From the NCBI GenBank assembly GCA_023634235.1, contig JAMKCF010000008.1, forward strand, positions 1,493,001-1,557,000: a DNA stretch of 64,000 nucleotides, given 5' to 3'. Shown here piece after piece: positions 42,371-54,492 of the stretch; within the stretch, counting starts at the first letter, position 1, and every line of letters begins with the position of its first letter. Position numbers and translations under genes: made by a program. This stretch comes from Pisaster brevispinus (lineage: Eukaryota; Echinodermata; Asteroidea; Forcipulatida; Asteriidae). The notes under the pieces were generated by a model. The model was not told where the DNA came from. It was given only the letters and a program-made list of their open reading frames with translations, and ran no database searches.

Positions 42371-45300
42371 CTGTGGCAGGGTAAGATTTGAAGAAAAAAA
42401 AAACCTCCAAAATGACAGTGAAATTCTCTTCCAGACGACTTTTTTTATTTGAAACTATTTGCACAGTTTTTAAATTGTATCAATATATACAATTACTACT
42501 TGCTGGAATTAAGTAAAGAATTAAGGAATGGAAATAATCTCAAATGGGCTATAAAATACTTAGTTTCCTTTTGAAATCTGGCAAGTTCCAAGATGACAGT
42601 TTTCTGCTTTATAAGGCAGCAACAAACATATTAGTATAAAACAATGATTTTGAGCTGATAGGTGTGAATTTGTAGTTGTTATAATAGATGTGTATGAAGC
42701 TGTTAAGATGGTTCAAAGATGAAACTTGTCTGACAAACATGACAAACAGAGCACAGTGCGGACATAACCAGGACATCATAGATATGGCCAACAAGACTAG
42801 GACATCTCACTGATGCATTCATTCCATATCCTATTCTCCTATGTAACTCCATACCAAGTTGTTTGGACTTAGATAAGATTGAAGCACCTGACCCTGTGAT
42901 AAGCCAAGGTGGGCCTGCTGGCCCAAATCCTTCAAAATCCTTCACTTGGGTATTAAACTGGATATAGGAGGAATTAGGGATGTAAGCATTACAGTTGGAA
43001 TATGTTATATCCAGATCTTTTTTTCCTAATTTCCTTAATTCAAATGTTTACTGAGAATGAATATTCGAATCTCTTTCAAGGTAAATCACTTGGGTGAGAT
43101 GGTTTCGAAAATGAAAGTCCTGAATATTGGATAATAACATCCTCTTGGTCTGGAGATGAAGCTCCCCGAAGAAATAGGTCAGAGATTTATAGACTCTTTA
43201 CATCACCACTAAGATGAATCTACAGGTTTGATCACAATGAGTGTCTTTCCTATCTGTGACAACAAGGTCGCCTCCTTCAAGAAATTCTGAAAGCCAAGGG
43301 AGGTCAATGAAAGATCATGGGAGAAATCCTGACAAATAACAGTCCTGAATAACTTAGGTTTTGTCCTAATCAAGGCCTTTGGCTACGGCTTTGATCATAT
43401 AAAGCAGGAGCACTTTGAGGAATAGATTGTTTCAGTGACCTAGCCAAAGCCACTGCTGAAACCATTAATTTGGACACAGCCTAATCACCATACATGTAGC
43501 TCCCTTACAAGTTACTATCAAACAGGGCTCACCCTTAACACCAGCCCAGCATACATTGTCTAGCAGAAACTGCTACGGGCTAGTAAACACCTCAACTTGC
43601 CCAGTGGGCTACTAAAAACTGTGTGCCCCAAGTGTTCATAATTTCTTTCTTTTCAAATGTGAATAACACATTTTTAAAATGTGATTTTGAGTGTGTGATT
43701 GTAACTTCATTTGCCCATTAAATTGGTTGTGATTGCTACCATAAATACATCAGGAAGATGTTTAAAATCTGGGCTACTAAAACTTCCTGGGGGCAAGTAA
43801 AATGCAGAGTTTATTAGCCCCGCTGGGCTACTTCGCAGCACAAGGCCTGCCAACATTTGTTATAAATAATTTATTTACTTCTCTTCCTCAACAATCTCCT
43901 AAATACATCCTCTGATTTTGCATGTAGCTGATACTAAAATAACTTACCCGGTAACCAACAAACCCCAACAAAAAAGGCATCTCTTAACAGATATGCGCAC
44001 TTTGGGATGCCTTCAGGTGGGATAAAGCACAATACGAAAACTGTGTATTATTATTAATTATTATATATCAAATTATATCATTTTTTTTCATAAATTGTTC
44101 CTCAGTTAGTATTAAGTTTAAATAATGTCATTTATGTCAAAGCCAAATTCTGTTAACGTGAACCGAGTACTGATAGTAGCATTCCACAGCGTTTTCAACA
44201 CAAAGCATAAATAATTGTTAAGATAACTACTGAGAAAGAAGAGTTCTGTCAGCTGGCTGGAAGCACCAATGACGTTAGTCATCACACACATCTTGCATAA
44301 ACAGTACCTACATGTATTCTTAAAAAGTGTAGAACATACTGTACATTGAGTGTCTGCGTTAAACTGTGAATCCCTGAACTCTGAATCCCTGAAGTTTATG
44401 ACCATCAACGTGGTAAAGATTCCTGGATTTGTTCTCAATGTTTTCATTGGCTTGCCGGCTGGTTCTCTGTCAGCTCTTGTTCTTTCAGAAGCCTGCAGGC
44501 ACTTTGACTGGCTTTTCAATTCAACATTGTCATTTCTACGTGAATTGAATTTAAAGCAATGTGAACAATCTATGCAGGTAGTGGTTTACATGACTTTGGA
44601 AAGCAATGAAAAGGCCAGCTAGAGAGCTGGATAACTTGTAGAAGAATTTTGTTCTTGTTCAAATATTTTCTAAACTGGAGTTTGGCCACAAGACAAATGT
44701 TAAGGGAGAATGCTGAGGTGATAGTGCCTCAACTCGTCACATCCATCTTCAAGTTGGTCAAAAAGAAGTTTTTCAATCCGTTCAAGGCCTGAATCCGAGC
44801 AATAGGATCCCCCATCACCAACCGAGTCAGTGCCACTACATCATAAGTACCAATTCCTGTGATGACATTTTGGAAGTGCTCGAAGAGTTGGTATCTAGTC
44901 TCTGGATCCATTTCACAAAGAATCTCTGGAACGGATTTAAATTTTCCACTAGTCATTACGGCTCCAGCTAAACTGCCCAAAGTACCACCTGAGAAAGATC
45001 AAACTTTATGTTAAACTCAAAAGAGTTCGTCTAAAGATATAGTTAGATTTTCGGTCACTGGTATATTCCAAATTTGTATCCAACATTTTATACTGATAAC
45101 AAGTTATGTAACAATCCAAACTGATATGCAAATGGCTTGAATTAAGGCACTTGATGTGTTGGCTTTCTATGTACATGTAGGTGAACCAATTGCCATTTAA
45201 TACACTGGGTCACAAAGAAGCTTATCCTGGAGAAACTGTTCATTAGATTAAATGTCTGTCATCAGAAAAAAACTGCAATGGAAGAACTGTGTGTGTAAAT

Positions 45301-47934
45301 TAACATTCTGACAACTGGTAATAACGAGTGATAAATTTGATTGAAAGACAAGGAATCCCAAATCACTTCATACAATGTAGTTGACACAGAAGCCGAGAAA
45401 AAGTTAATAAAATTAAATCACATTGCTATGGACGATTGACAACTTGCACTATAAAAAAAAAATAAGTATGCCCCCAAAATAAATGACTAAATAAATACAA
45501 AATAAAATACAACAACCATGCAGTCAGTGTCTCACAAAAGAATCAATGAAGCCTACAGTGATATGCGGTGCACACAGACAATAAAAACTAAGCCATTTGA
45601 AATAACTCAAGGCAACAAAAGGTCATCATGGATCTCAACTAACAAGTTGGACTTTTAGTGACTAGCCTGTGGAAGTGGGACCAGCCACTACTTTTGACTG
45701 GTCCTCCTTGGGTGATTGGTCATTGGACCACTATTACGAGAGACGCTGGTACACAAAAACAAACAAAAAATGTAATAAAAATTACAGAGAGACTCCATCA
45801 CCACATACACCTCAACATGAAGATCAACAGCAAGACACTTTTATTTTGAGGAGCTGACGACCTCCGACGACCTCCAAAGAAGCACAGTGCCTTCCAAGGA
45901 GTTGACAAAGTTTAAGAAATTCTCTTAACCTGCTGCTTGAGCACGAACAGAAAGACAAAATAGGGTACATGTTTGTTGTATATGCTGCCATGGAAACAGT
46001 GTATATCAGCCAGTGACGCATTCAGGAACTGATCTTTAAGGCTCCTCCATCTTAGAAGTGTATCCTGAAGACCTATCTGCACCTGACTCCCTCATCAAAT
46101 TGAGAAACTTAAAACTCAAAGATTTGCACGTCTGGCTTTATTCCAAACACAATTACAATGTTTTTTGACCATGTGGGGCATGTGTGAACCAAAATACATG
46201 ATGCAAAACAAGTAAAACGAACTGGGGTTTTTTTATTGTTGAAATTATTATTATTATTTCTTTTGTTTATTTTGCCATTCATACAAGAAAACAACACCCA
46301 GGCAGTCAAAATAAGATAAGACTGTGATGGTGATGGAAGGAAGTTCAGAGTTGAAAGCGGCCTCATGTGGTCTAATGTATGGTCAAATGGTTTGGGGTGA
46401 TTTCACACCCAGGCAGAGGATTTCCAATGGTTTGTGATTGTGAAGAGAATGAATCTCAAGCAATAAGATCTTGGAGTTTCAACGATGGATGCAGCCAAGA
46501 GGAATGTCAGGTGAAGATGGCAGCCACAGAGGCACTTCTCAAGGTCTACTTACAATAATAGATGATGTGTTAACAATTAAAAAAATCAATGCTGTATGAT
46601 CTTCTTAACACTGTTTCATTGTGTGCAACAACAATCATGCGTACTTACATTTGTGTAAAAAACGCAAAAAATATTACAACAAAAACCAGCATGGCAGGCG
46701 ACACAAATACAAAATTATATCAGAAATCAAAATGCTGATCAAGCTTTAGAATCATGAGTGGTGAAAGGGTGTATTACATTTGTTGATAACTACGGTGTAA
46801 TGTCTGGCAAACAAAATGTCATGAATGAAGTTGGATTATGGTGAAATGGCGAGGATCAAAATAGTATAGAGCCATTCAACTGTCAAACTGTCTTGAGCTT
46901 TATCATGGTGTTTTTGCTGAAGAATTTAGGTGACTTAAATTACCATGTAACAGTCAATTTTCACTGTTCATGCAGAATTGATGAGGTGAAAATATTTCCT
47001 CAGAAGAACATTTTAGCAACAACGAAATATGTATGTCCATATGCTCTGTATATTTTAAGTAAAACAAAATAAAAGAATATTGTGGCATTTCAAGTACTTG
47101 TAAGTTGAACACTTAAGTATTTTTTTCAGAAAATCTAGTATCAATTTGACCCAAATTGTATTTCTCTAGCAAAGAAGAATGGAATGGCTCTGTAATATTT
47201 AGAGGAGTATCTTGCATGCAGCCAGCTCTCATCTCATGTAGTTCCTCAAACACACTCCACATTACAAAGTGCATCATGAGCTTTCAAAGTTCACTTTGAC
47301 TTTTGATGACTATTTTTTGCACTGGACATTGTCTCAACAGGTTAGCTGAGATGTACTGCCGTCCATGTATACATGGTTGAAAAGACACATGAGCCATTGA
47401 GAGCCAGCTCAAACTACAAACAGTCGGGTCAGACTTGAAGCTTTGCATGGTGTATGAAGTGAGAACTGAGTTAGGGTATGTTTAACAACCATTATGATTA
47501 AAATCTCCTTTGTGAGAAGGGTTGATTATGAGAAGATTTCTCCTGATGATGAGCATAGCACACTGTTTCTAAAATAATAACTTTACTATCTCAACCCCAG
47601 CTCTCCTAAGAACCAACACTTCTCACAAAAAAGGGTTTAATTCAAATGGTTGTTACCCATGACACCTACATGTACTCACTTCTCACAGGTACATGTGGTT
47701 GTTTATACTCACCGACAGCAATTCCAAAAGGACCCCCACAAAGTCCGCCAATAACAGCTCCAGCACCAGCCATTGCTCCGCCTTTCATAGTCTCCTTTAC
47801 AGCCACTTTCAGGTTTTCTTCTTGAGCCAATAGTGCCAGGAGTCTTACAAGCTCCTCTGGTGATACAGGCATTTTGTAGTCTTTATTCAAGGCGTCAGGT
47901 AGCAATGCCGACAAGAAGCCACTTAGCACTAGGG
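42084..47934 (-). CDS. C19orf12: C19orf12-like protein with two alternative terminal coding exons
   Basis: A shared exon (47713-47934, ATG at 47872-47870) encodes MPVSPEELVRLLALLAQEEN and a glycine-zipper hydrophobic hairpin (GGAMAGAGAVIGGLCGGPFG). It ends one base into a Gly codon. Two downstream terminal exons begin in the matching phase: proximal A (44729-44988) and distal B (42084-42370), giving 139- or 148-residue proteins. Isoform A keeps the family core with AVMTSGKFKSVPEIL, VALTRLVMG and the C-terminal helix. Human C19orf12 (about 141-152 residues) is a membrane-associated protein of mitochondria, ER and their contacts, mutated in the neurodegeneration MPAN; its molecular activity is not settled. 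No second N-terminal exon was found between B and A, so I model one gene with alternative 3' ends. Two overlapping paralogues sharing exons lost from view cannot be fully excluded. Confidence 0.82.
43524..43850 (+). repeat. Interspersed repeat, plus copy of an inverted pair
   Basis: It starts GGGCTCACCCTTAACACCAG and contains CATACATTGTCTAGCAG, TTGTGATTGCTACCAT, AACTTCCTGGGGGCAAGTAA and GTTTATTAGCCC. The same blocks occur in reverse complement at 48015-48345. Confidence 0.75.
44410..44722 (+). repeat. Interspersed repeat related to 22146-22440
   Basis: It carries TTGGCTTGCCGGCTGGTTCT, AACAATCTATGCAGGTAGTG and GTTAAGGGAGAATGCTGAGG. The last of these ends immediately before the stop codon of terminal exon A, so part of that exon's 3' UTR is derived from this repeat. 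Confidence 0.55.
44729..44988 (-). CDS. C19orf12: C19orf12-like terminal exon A (proximal, canonical)
   Basis: Acceptor TTTCTCAG ends at 44989; stop TGA at 44731-44729. It encodes GGTLGSLAGAVMTSGKFKSV, then PEILCEMDPETRYQLFEHF and VALTRLVMGDPIARIQALNG, ending KMDVTS. The AxMTSGxFKxVPxIL motif and the LTxLVMG motif are the best matches to vertebrate C19orf12. A minus-strand AATAAA candidate lies at 43875-43870. Confidence 0.87.
45000..47706. other. C19orf12-like intron, no further exon seen
   Basis: Searched for another glycine-zipper exon and for a further copy of the terminal exon; none was found. AT-rich with scattered unsupported frames. Confidence 0.5.
47713..47934 (-). CDS. C19orf12: C19orf12-like shared N-terminal exon
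   Basis: Donor GTGAGT at 47712-47707; a probable acceptor TTCCTGATAG ends at 47935. Coding begins at 47872 and the 5' part is UTR. The frame is in fact open through the whole exon (ALVLSGFLSALLPDALNKDY upstream of the Met), so an upstream in-frame start from another exon is conceivable. Against this, the MPVSPEELVRLL start aligns with the usual family N-terminus. Confidence 0.85.
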
Positions 47935-48014
47935 CTATCAGGAACAAAAATATGACTGGTTTAAAGATATGACAATTACAGAACACACAACTTAACAGTC
48001 CCAATTCCTTCTAA

Positions 48015-48345
48015 TCCAACCACTGGGCCAGTAAACTGTGCTTTTTACTTGCCCCAGGAAGTTTTTTCTTGCCATAATGTATTAATGGTAGAAAATGTAT
48101 TAATGGTAGCGATCACAACCAGTATAATGGTCAAATGAAGTAACATTCACACACTCAAAATAAATTAACACATTTAACAATTGTATTATTTACATCTGAA
48201 AAGGAAGACATATGAGCATTATAAACAAGCAGATTGCACAGTTTTTAGCCCACAAGGCAAGTTGAGAAGTGGTCAATTCTTGCCCATATAGCAGGTTTTA
48301 CTAGACAATGTACGCCGGGCTAGTGTTAAGGGTGAGCCCTGGCCG
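48015..48345 (-). repeat. Interspersed repeat, minus copy of an inverted pair
   Basis: Reverse-complement counterpart of 43524-43850: it ends on the plus strand with GGGCTAGTGTTAAGGGTGAG and begins ACTTGCCCCAGGAAG, with GCGATCACAACCAGT inside. It lies just upstream of the shared coding exon in the transcribed direction. Confidence 0.75.
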
Positions 48346-48892
48346 GTAAGCCCACATTTGCTTATCACAGGGCCAGGCATACCAATCTTTATAAAGTCCA
48401 AACAATTTTGGAAAAGAACTGCAGGGTTTAGGCCACAAAGCATTTTCAAATTTCCATTGTTAACAATTCTTTTGGACAATTCTCCAGAAGACAAGCAGAG
48501 TATACTCAAGAACTGTTGGGTATGGTCTCGACGATTCAAACAGTATGCTGTCAAGACCATACTAATGGCTAGCATTGGCTCTTTTTTGAGCCAACTCTCA
48601 GATGGACAGGATGTATCCACAAGTTTAATAGTAAAACTTTTAATTAGTTACTTCTTATTATACACAACATGCAAAGCGTTAAACACCAATCCAATAGTTT
48701 CTTGCATTGTTAAGTCCCTAGATATAACATTGTTGTTTAATGATATTTAGAGCTTACTTTATTAAAAGTAAAGCAAATAACTTACTAGTTAAAACAAATT
48801 TCAACATCATGTCAAGAAAAAAAGAATGTAGATTTCTGTACCGTGGTCAAAGAAACATAGAATTGATCTCATCGGTTATTTAATACTGTGTT

Positions 48893-48960
48893 GTTAATTA
48901 GCCTTCGAGAAAGACTCTGCTATGGTCGAAACGTCAGGCCATTAACTATATTTTGCACTT
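48893..48960 (+). repeat. Single arm of the 13.2-kb palindrome family
   Basis: AGCCTTCGAGAAAGACTCTG followed by GTCGAAACGTCAGGCCA matches the right arm of the palindrome at 13202-13340. The opposite arm is missing here. Confidence 0.7.
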
Positions 48961-49325
48961 ACCATATAGTTTTATATGTCCTTATGGTAACATAGATGGT
49001 AAGCAGTTTCTCAAAAATTGTCACCAACCATCTAACATTTAAGTCAACTACTTTATTGAATCTAATTTAAAAAAAAGTAAAAAAAGTAAAGCACCCGAGT
49101 TACTATTAATTACTTAGTATTGCTGTGTCTGGTCATGAATTGATGGAATACCTCCATGGTCTGGTAAAGCAAAAAAGTAGTAAGAACAATGGTTAGCAAT
49201 TAACAAATTACAGTGCTGTATTACAACAGCAAATACATGTCGTCATCTCGCTCATAGAGTCATACTCGATCGAGTCGTAGCTGTATGCGTACATTGGAAT
49301 TTGTATAAGTTATAACTATATAAAC

Positions 49326-49356
49326 CATGGAGGTAGAAATAGATTCTACCTCCATG
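49326..49356. repeat. Short perfect inverted repeat (13-bp arms, 5-bp loop)
   Basis: CATGGAGGTAGAA and its exact reverse complement TTCTACCTCCATG flank five bases. The same 13-mer occurs once at 14185-14197 inside the spacer of the fold-back element, so it is probably a transposon-derived terminus. Confidence 0.8.
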
Positions 49357-49445
49357 TATAAACACAATCTGAATCTGCAAATCATGAAATATAAATTTTA
49401 CAACATAAACATGACAACAATAAAGTGACATCATACTAAATTTAC

Positions 49446-50529
49446 CTTATTTTTTCCCACACCTCAAAAACAACAACGCTGGTTACTTCTGTCACAAAAA
49501 TCTCCCTGGAAAGAACTTTCTACGGACGTTTTGCGCAGTCTATTTTACAAATGTAGTGGACATGACACAAAATCGTTGACGTGGAAATCTAGGCATGGGT
49601 GCCTCTCTTTGCCTTTTGCTTCCGGGTCAAAATTTGTGGGGGCGCCTGCTGCGGTCGCGTCGGTTGCATCAGATTGAGGTCACGCAGCTCACACGCACTA
49701 AAAAAAAATGCCAACGAGGCATATTACATATTCAATACCAGTAACCAATCAGAATGTTAGAAATGAAAACATTAATATTCATTAGTCTAAAAATACGCTC
49801 GTTTGCCTAGTCACGGAAATCGGTTCCGGCTATTTTTGTATAATGCATGCATCATTCTCTGCATAAATTACTTAAAGTAACATAAAATGGTTGCAAAATC
49901 TTCCATGACGAATACAAATCCGAAAGTTGGCTTTGGTATCGAAATATTTGAGGTGGAATTGAAGCTTACAACAAAACTTTGACCCAAACTGACAGGTAGT
50001 AGGCCGCCACCTTGGGCCCATTGAGTACGTGATCACGCACTACATCACGTGCTAATTGTTATGGCTGTACCATTCTCTACTTTTATTTAGGGGTGATGCA
50101 ATAAAGGATTATATTACACATTGCCGAATACAAAACAAACAAGCGCAAAAAATATTCAATTATGTTTAAAACAGTACAATTTTGCACAGTGTAAGCCATC
50201 GAGTGGTCACTGCTTTATCGATAGCATATAATGGAAATGCAGCTTCTTGCATCAAACTGTCAACATAATTATGCTTACCTAAAAAGATCTTGGTATCACC
50301 CAATTTGTTTACATATGTGCCAAATATGGAAACAGCCTTGAAAACGTCACACACAAATCAGCTGGTCGCTTGTTGTCAACAAACCAATCGAAGTAAACCG
50401 AACAAGGAATCCTTGCACAACATTGCGCCATTTTTAACGAATTTTTGTATTCACCGAAGTGTCTGTACTTATTGCATTACTCAATTCTGTTCAATAAACC
50501 ATCGGAGAAAGTCTGAGTCATAGATTAAA
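49446..50529. promoter_or_regulatory. Probable bidirectional promoter region
   Basis: Minus side: a candidate noncoding exon of the C19orf12-like gene ending at 49446 (AATAAG then GTAAAT), with CpG-bearing upstream sequence (GGGGGCGCCTGCTGCGGTCG and CTTCCGGGT, an ETS-type site, near 49620-49670). A second minus-strand donor (TTTTTAG then GTAAGC) is at 50278-50273. Plus side: a candidate noncoding exon ending ATTAAAG before GTAAGAAA at 50530, which could feed the acceptor at 54242 of the TP53INP-like gene. This is inference from splice signals and composition; no transcription start is visible. Confidence 0.4.
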
Positions 50530-53500
50530 GGTAAGAAATTAACAGGATGTTTTGTTTGTGGCGTATTTTGTAATGATCATTTTTCCCCGGACTCGAACTG
50601 ACATTTTCATTTTGCCGAGAGCTCTCAGAAGATGGGCGGGGACCGAACCGGCAGTTTGCCAGGCAACTGCTTGCTCAGTGCTGTGTTTGTGTGTGCCGTC
50701 GCGGTGCGCATATCTGAGTGTCAATTAGTTTATAATTACACTATTGTTGTCGATCCTGTTTCTTGAATTAACTTGTATTACTAAGAGCTTAAACTCTTTG
50801 ATTCTGCTCCAATGTAATGAGTTCTGATATTTATGATTATAAATGTGAATCTAAAATAATTTTAACAAACAATGATTAATTATTTATTATAAAATATTAT
50901 GGAACCAAGCTCTATATTTGAATTGTACTGATACTTAATTTATTGAGATGTTATTGCAAAATATTTGGCTAGTAATTTTAAATCTGTCTACATGGCTTTT
51001 TGATTGTTGAAATAAAAACTACTCATAACATTAACATATTTAATACAATCTTGAAAATTTGAATGAGAAGTTGTTTCAAATGCATTTTTTTGTCTAAACA
51101 ATCAGTCATGACCCATAAACATGATAAATACAATGAAAATGGTAAGTAACTGAGCATCATCAGTAGTCAGTACCTTCACCCAAGTACTTTCTTTATAATT
51201 TTGCCTATAAATCAGCATTATGTTGACAAAAACAAAAGGGGACCCTACAATAAAAATTTTACTTTTGAGACGGGCAACTGTTTATGAGATTTGCAAAAAC
51301 AGTCCCACCCGAAATACACATTTTAAAAATGCTCAAAAATTGATAGTCTAGTTTGAAAATGAAATATTGATGATGTCATCCATTTCTCAAAATATTTTTC
51401 TTTAAGCTGTTAATTAAGTAGTTTTAGTGATAATTGTTTCTCCTTTCTTTATAATTGAATCTATCTCCTTTATTATTGAATCAAACAATTTTAAAAACTG
51501 ATTGAATTTGTTCAGGATTAATTGGGTTTTGAACTGTTCTAGTTTTCAACTAGTCTGTCTGAGTATGTGTTGTTTCATCAGTTAACTGCAGCATTTAATA
51601 ATGTTTAATTATCCCCCTAATTTCATTATGATTTGGTGTACACACCCTGCCACTGAGGTTAAGTGTCTGTTCCTGTGAGCCATAGCTTGTCATTTGACAT
51701 CACATGCCCTTTTGTTGGTTTACATGTGGTATTGTAATAATGCATTCAGTCCTTCCTCCCTGCCTGGCACACTCATTAACAATGTGCTTGACTGATAACA
51801 TCTAAAAAGCTGTCATGGATCCAACATTGAATTTTCACCATGATGAGTAGCTCAAGTACATGTAAGTGGTCATTGATTTTTATATAAAATGGATTGTACA
51901 CAAACGTAGATCTTTGAATCGGGTCTAGGGAGTGTGTCCGTATGCGACATAAATAATCTTCAATTTCAGTTACAAAATGTAATGGTCTAGCACTGGTCAA
52001 AGTTCCTGCTTGCACTTGGTTTACGCTCTATAAATCAAGATAAAGTAAAATGTGGTAAGTTTGGAGAAGCTTGGGCTTCTGGTAATGCTTACTGTCTATG
52101 AATCAAGTTAAGGTATAACATTTGCTAATGTTTGCTATAGTTGCTGCTTATGGTATTCTTACTCTTTGAATCAAGAAAGGTACACGTAAAGGGTAATGGT
52201 CATATTGGCAAACATGACTGGTATTTTTCGCTCACTACTTATCAGTATAAATACTGCATTGGATACTTGCCAAAGTACTAACTAACCCGTTCGCTATAAG
52301 TCAAAATAGACAACAAAATTCAAAGTATTGGCAACATATAGCTGCTACATATCTCTTTTTCTTAAAAAATTTCAATATTTACAAAAATATTACCGTTTCA
52401 TTTGTTCATTGTGATTTATCATTTAGTAAGCTAGTAATTGAATATTCTGTGTTGTCCTCAATATTGTTGACATTCAGGCTGTGTACATACATCTGATACC
52501 CAGTATATATGTATGCAACTTTTCAGCTGATCAGTCCACTGCAGTCTCCTCTTTTTTAATGAAGACACAAACGTGTCGAAGACAACTGAATACACTGTTG
52601 GCCATTACCCATTTGTAGAAGTTTAAAAAGTGCCCTATAGATGCAAATAGGAATGATGCCAATATTGCCAGAGTCTGTTTGGCTTCCAAGTACAGTACTT
52701 GAAACTTTTTACAACAATTGTTTACACGGAAGGAAAACATTAAAGTACACAGCTACAAGTTGAGACGTTGAGGGACATGGCTTAGCAACAAAGCAAGGTC
52801 TCTGGGGTCCTTGAGTAAACAGCCATAGGTCGGTTGTCATTTTTTTATGTTCAGTAGTTGGTAGTTTGATACTACCCTCGCTATTTACTTTGACAGACTA
52901 ACACGGCTATAATTTACTCCATGAATAAACATGAATTTGAAGGCTGCTACTGCTATCTACTAGACAGTGTGTGTTGCAAATCATTTATCCACCACAGCTG
53001 AGCTGTCATTTTTAAAACAAATACATTCGTCATTCCAGTGGATCAAGACTTATCTGGGATTACATCAGCTGATCAGACTTGCCAGGGTTATTGACTGGGA
53101 TCGGTAGATCCAGTCTGGGTTTTCACTCTGGCAGCTCCATTGTTCACTCTGTACCACTGGGTGTGATTCAAGTCTGTACTTGTTTACCAATGGTTTACAT
53201 ATACTAGTAGATAGGATCCTGCAGGGAACTGTTTGAGAATCAACACTGCACACAACAATTGATGACCCACTGACCTTTACAATGGAACACTCAATAAATT
53301 CCATCTTGTATGATTATGCCCCGCCCATTCCTCATGATGCTTCACACTGTAAGCAAGGATTAACTGCTTAAACTACTCTGCCCTTACATACATGCACAGA
53401 CATTTCAATAGATAGCAAGGATGTTTGTCTAGTGCACATAACATTGTCTTGCTTACAAGCCAAGTGTAGAAATAAGGTGCAGAGCATTGTTGATAAGCCC

Positions 53501-54242
53501 TGTGCTTCCAATTTGGGCCTTGATTGTCTAGCCACGTAGACGGGATGAACTACATTTCCTTAATGTACAAATAACCATACCAGCTTTGACACAGATTCAG
53601 GCCTCAAAATAACCCATGGCACTCACAACAATTGCTGCAGTGCCCTGTGCTTTTGCTGTGGTGCCCTTTGCAAAGTTCCAATAAAAATTGAAATTTTCCT
53701 CATAGAAGTGCCCCTTACCATAGGAAAATAATTGCCATGCCCCTTCAAGAGCGAAGTTCAAGGCCTGCAGATTATCTCTATCAATATATTTGCAACATCA
53801 TTTACAAATTGGACAATAAAAACAGCTCTTATTTAGCGCAATTCCAAAGAAGCGATCATTGTGCTTTGAAAAGTTACCGCATTGTTCACTGTGCCATCAC
53901 TCCTTAAACCATCTCAGCTCCCTGGGGAGTATACAGCCTGTGCTGCCAAGTATGTAGGGCAGCAAGCTAATTCAATCTCTGCCCTCACAGGTGCCTATTT
54001 ACCCCTGGGTGAAGAAAAGCAATTAAAGTTAAAACCCACCACAAATATGTTTTAACTGCTGTCTTCAGAAAGAACATGCTTTGTTTCTTTACTGAGGAAA
54101 TACGTGCAGTTGTTATAGTCGGTGGTTAGCATATTTTCAATAATTTATGTGTAGGTCCACTGTTTCTGGAACGCTACACATATCTTATCTTAATGATCAA
54201 ACAAGAATGATTCTCACAATCCATTTAACAATTTTCTTCCAG
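50530..54242 (+). other. Presumed 5' intron of the TP53INP-like gene
   Basis: AT-rich, no coding exon recognised. It contains a fragment at 51190-51260 related to the repeat at 14545-14925 and a SINE 3' part at 53880-54035. The acceptor TTTTCTTCCAG ends at 54242. Confidence 0.45.
53880..54035 (-). mobile_element. 3' part of tRNA-Leu-like SINE, minus orientation
   Basis: CTTAAACCATCTCAGCTCCC, ACTTGGCAGCACAGG (reverse complement) and CAATCTCTGCCCTCACAGGT match, in reverse complement, the 3' half of the copy at 34015-34275. The tRNA-like head is absent. Confidence 0.7.
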
Positions 54243-54335
54243 TTGACTGTCCACCTCTAGTTCACCCCAGTCTCATCTATCTCGGCTCTCTAGACTCTCT
54301 GTCCTTCTCTAAGCTCCACTTCAGTTAGAAACATC
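54243..54335 (+). other. TP53INP-like 5' UTR segment in first coding exon
   Basis: Follows a strong acceptor (pyrimidine tract ending TTCCAG at 54242). It is C/T-rich and has no ATG before 54336. Confidence 0.65.
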
Positions 54336-54492
54336 ATGAGTATGCTCAGCGGACTGGCAGAGTACATCTTCGGCAGTGCAGCCAGTGCTGACAACCCATC
54401 AGCGTCGGATGATGGCGAGCAGGGTTCAAGACCGAGCCCTAGTATGCAGATCACCTACGCTGATGATGACTGGGTACTTGTGGATGTCACTA
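54336..54492 (+). CDS. TP53INP: TP53INP-like coding exon 1 (LIR motif)
   Basis: ATG at 54336, with a second in-frame ATG two codons later (MSMLSGLAEYIFG). The exon ends one base into a codon before GTAGGT at 54493, just after DDDWVLVDVT. The position of the intron directly after the LIR block matches the modular organisation of the family. Confidence 0.9.

Noticed and set aside
48358..48750. 130-residue plus-strand frame
   Set aside because: No domain, no splice context, and it lies upstream and antisense of the C19orf12-like gene next to a repeat.
50279..50354. Possible upstream coding exon of the C19orf12-like gene (CDVFKAVSIFGTYVNKLGDT) ending at a strong donor in phase with 47934
   Set aside because: The frame opens with GTG, has no ATG and is preceded closely by a stop. 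If it is an exon it is noncoding, so the start at 47872 is kept.
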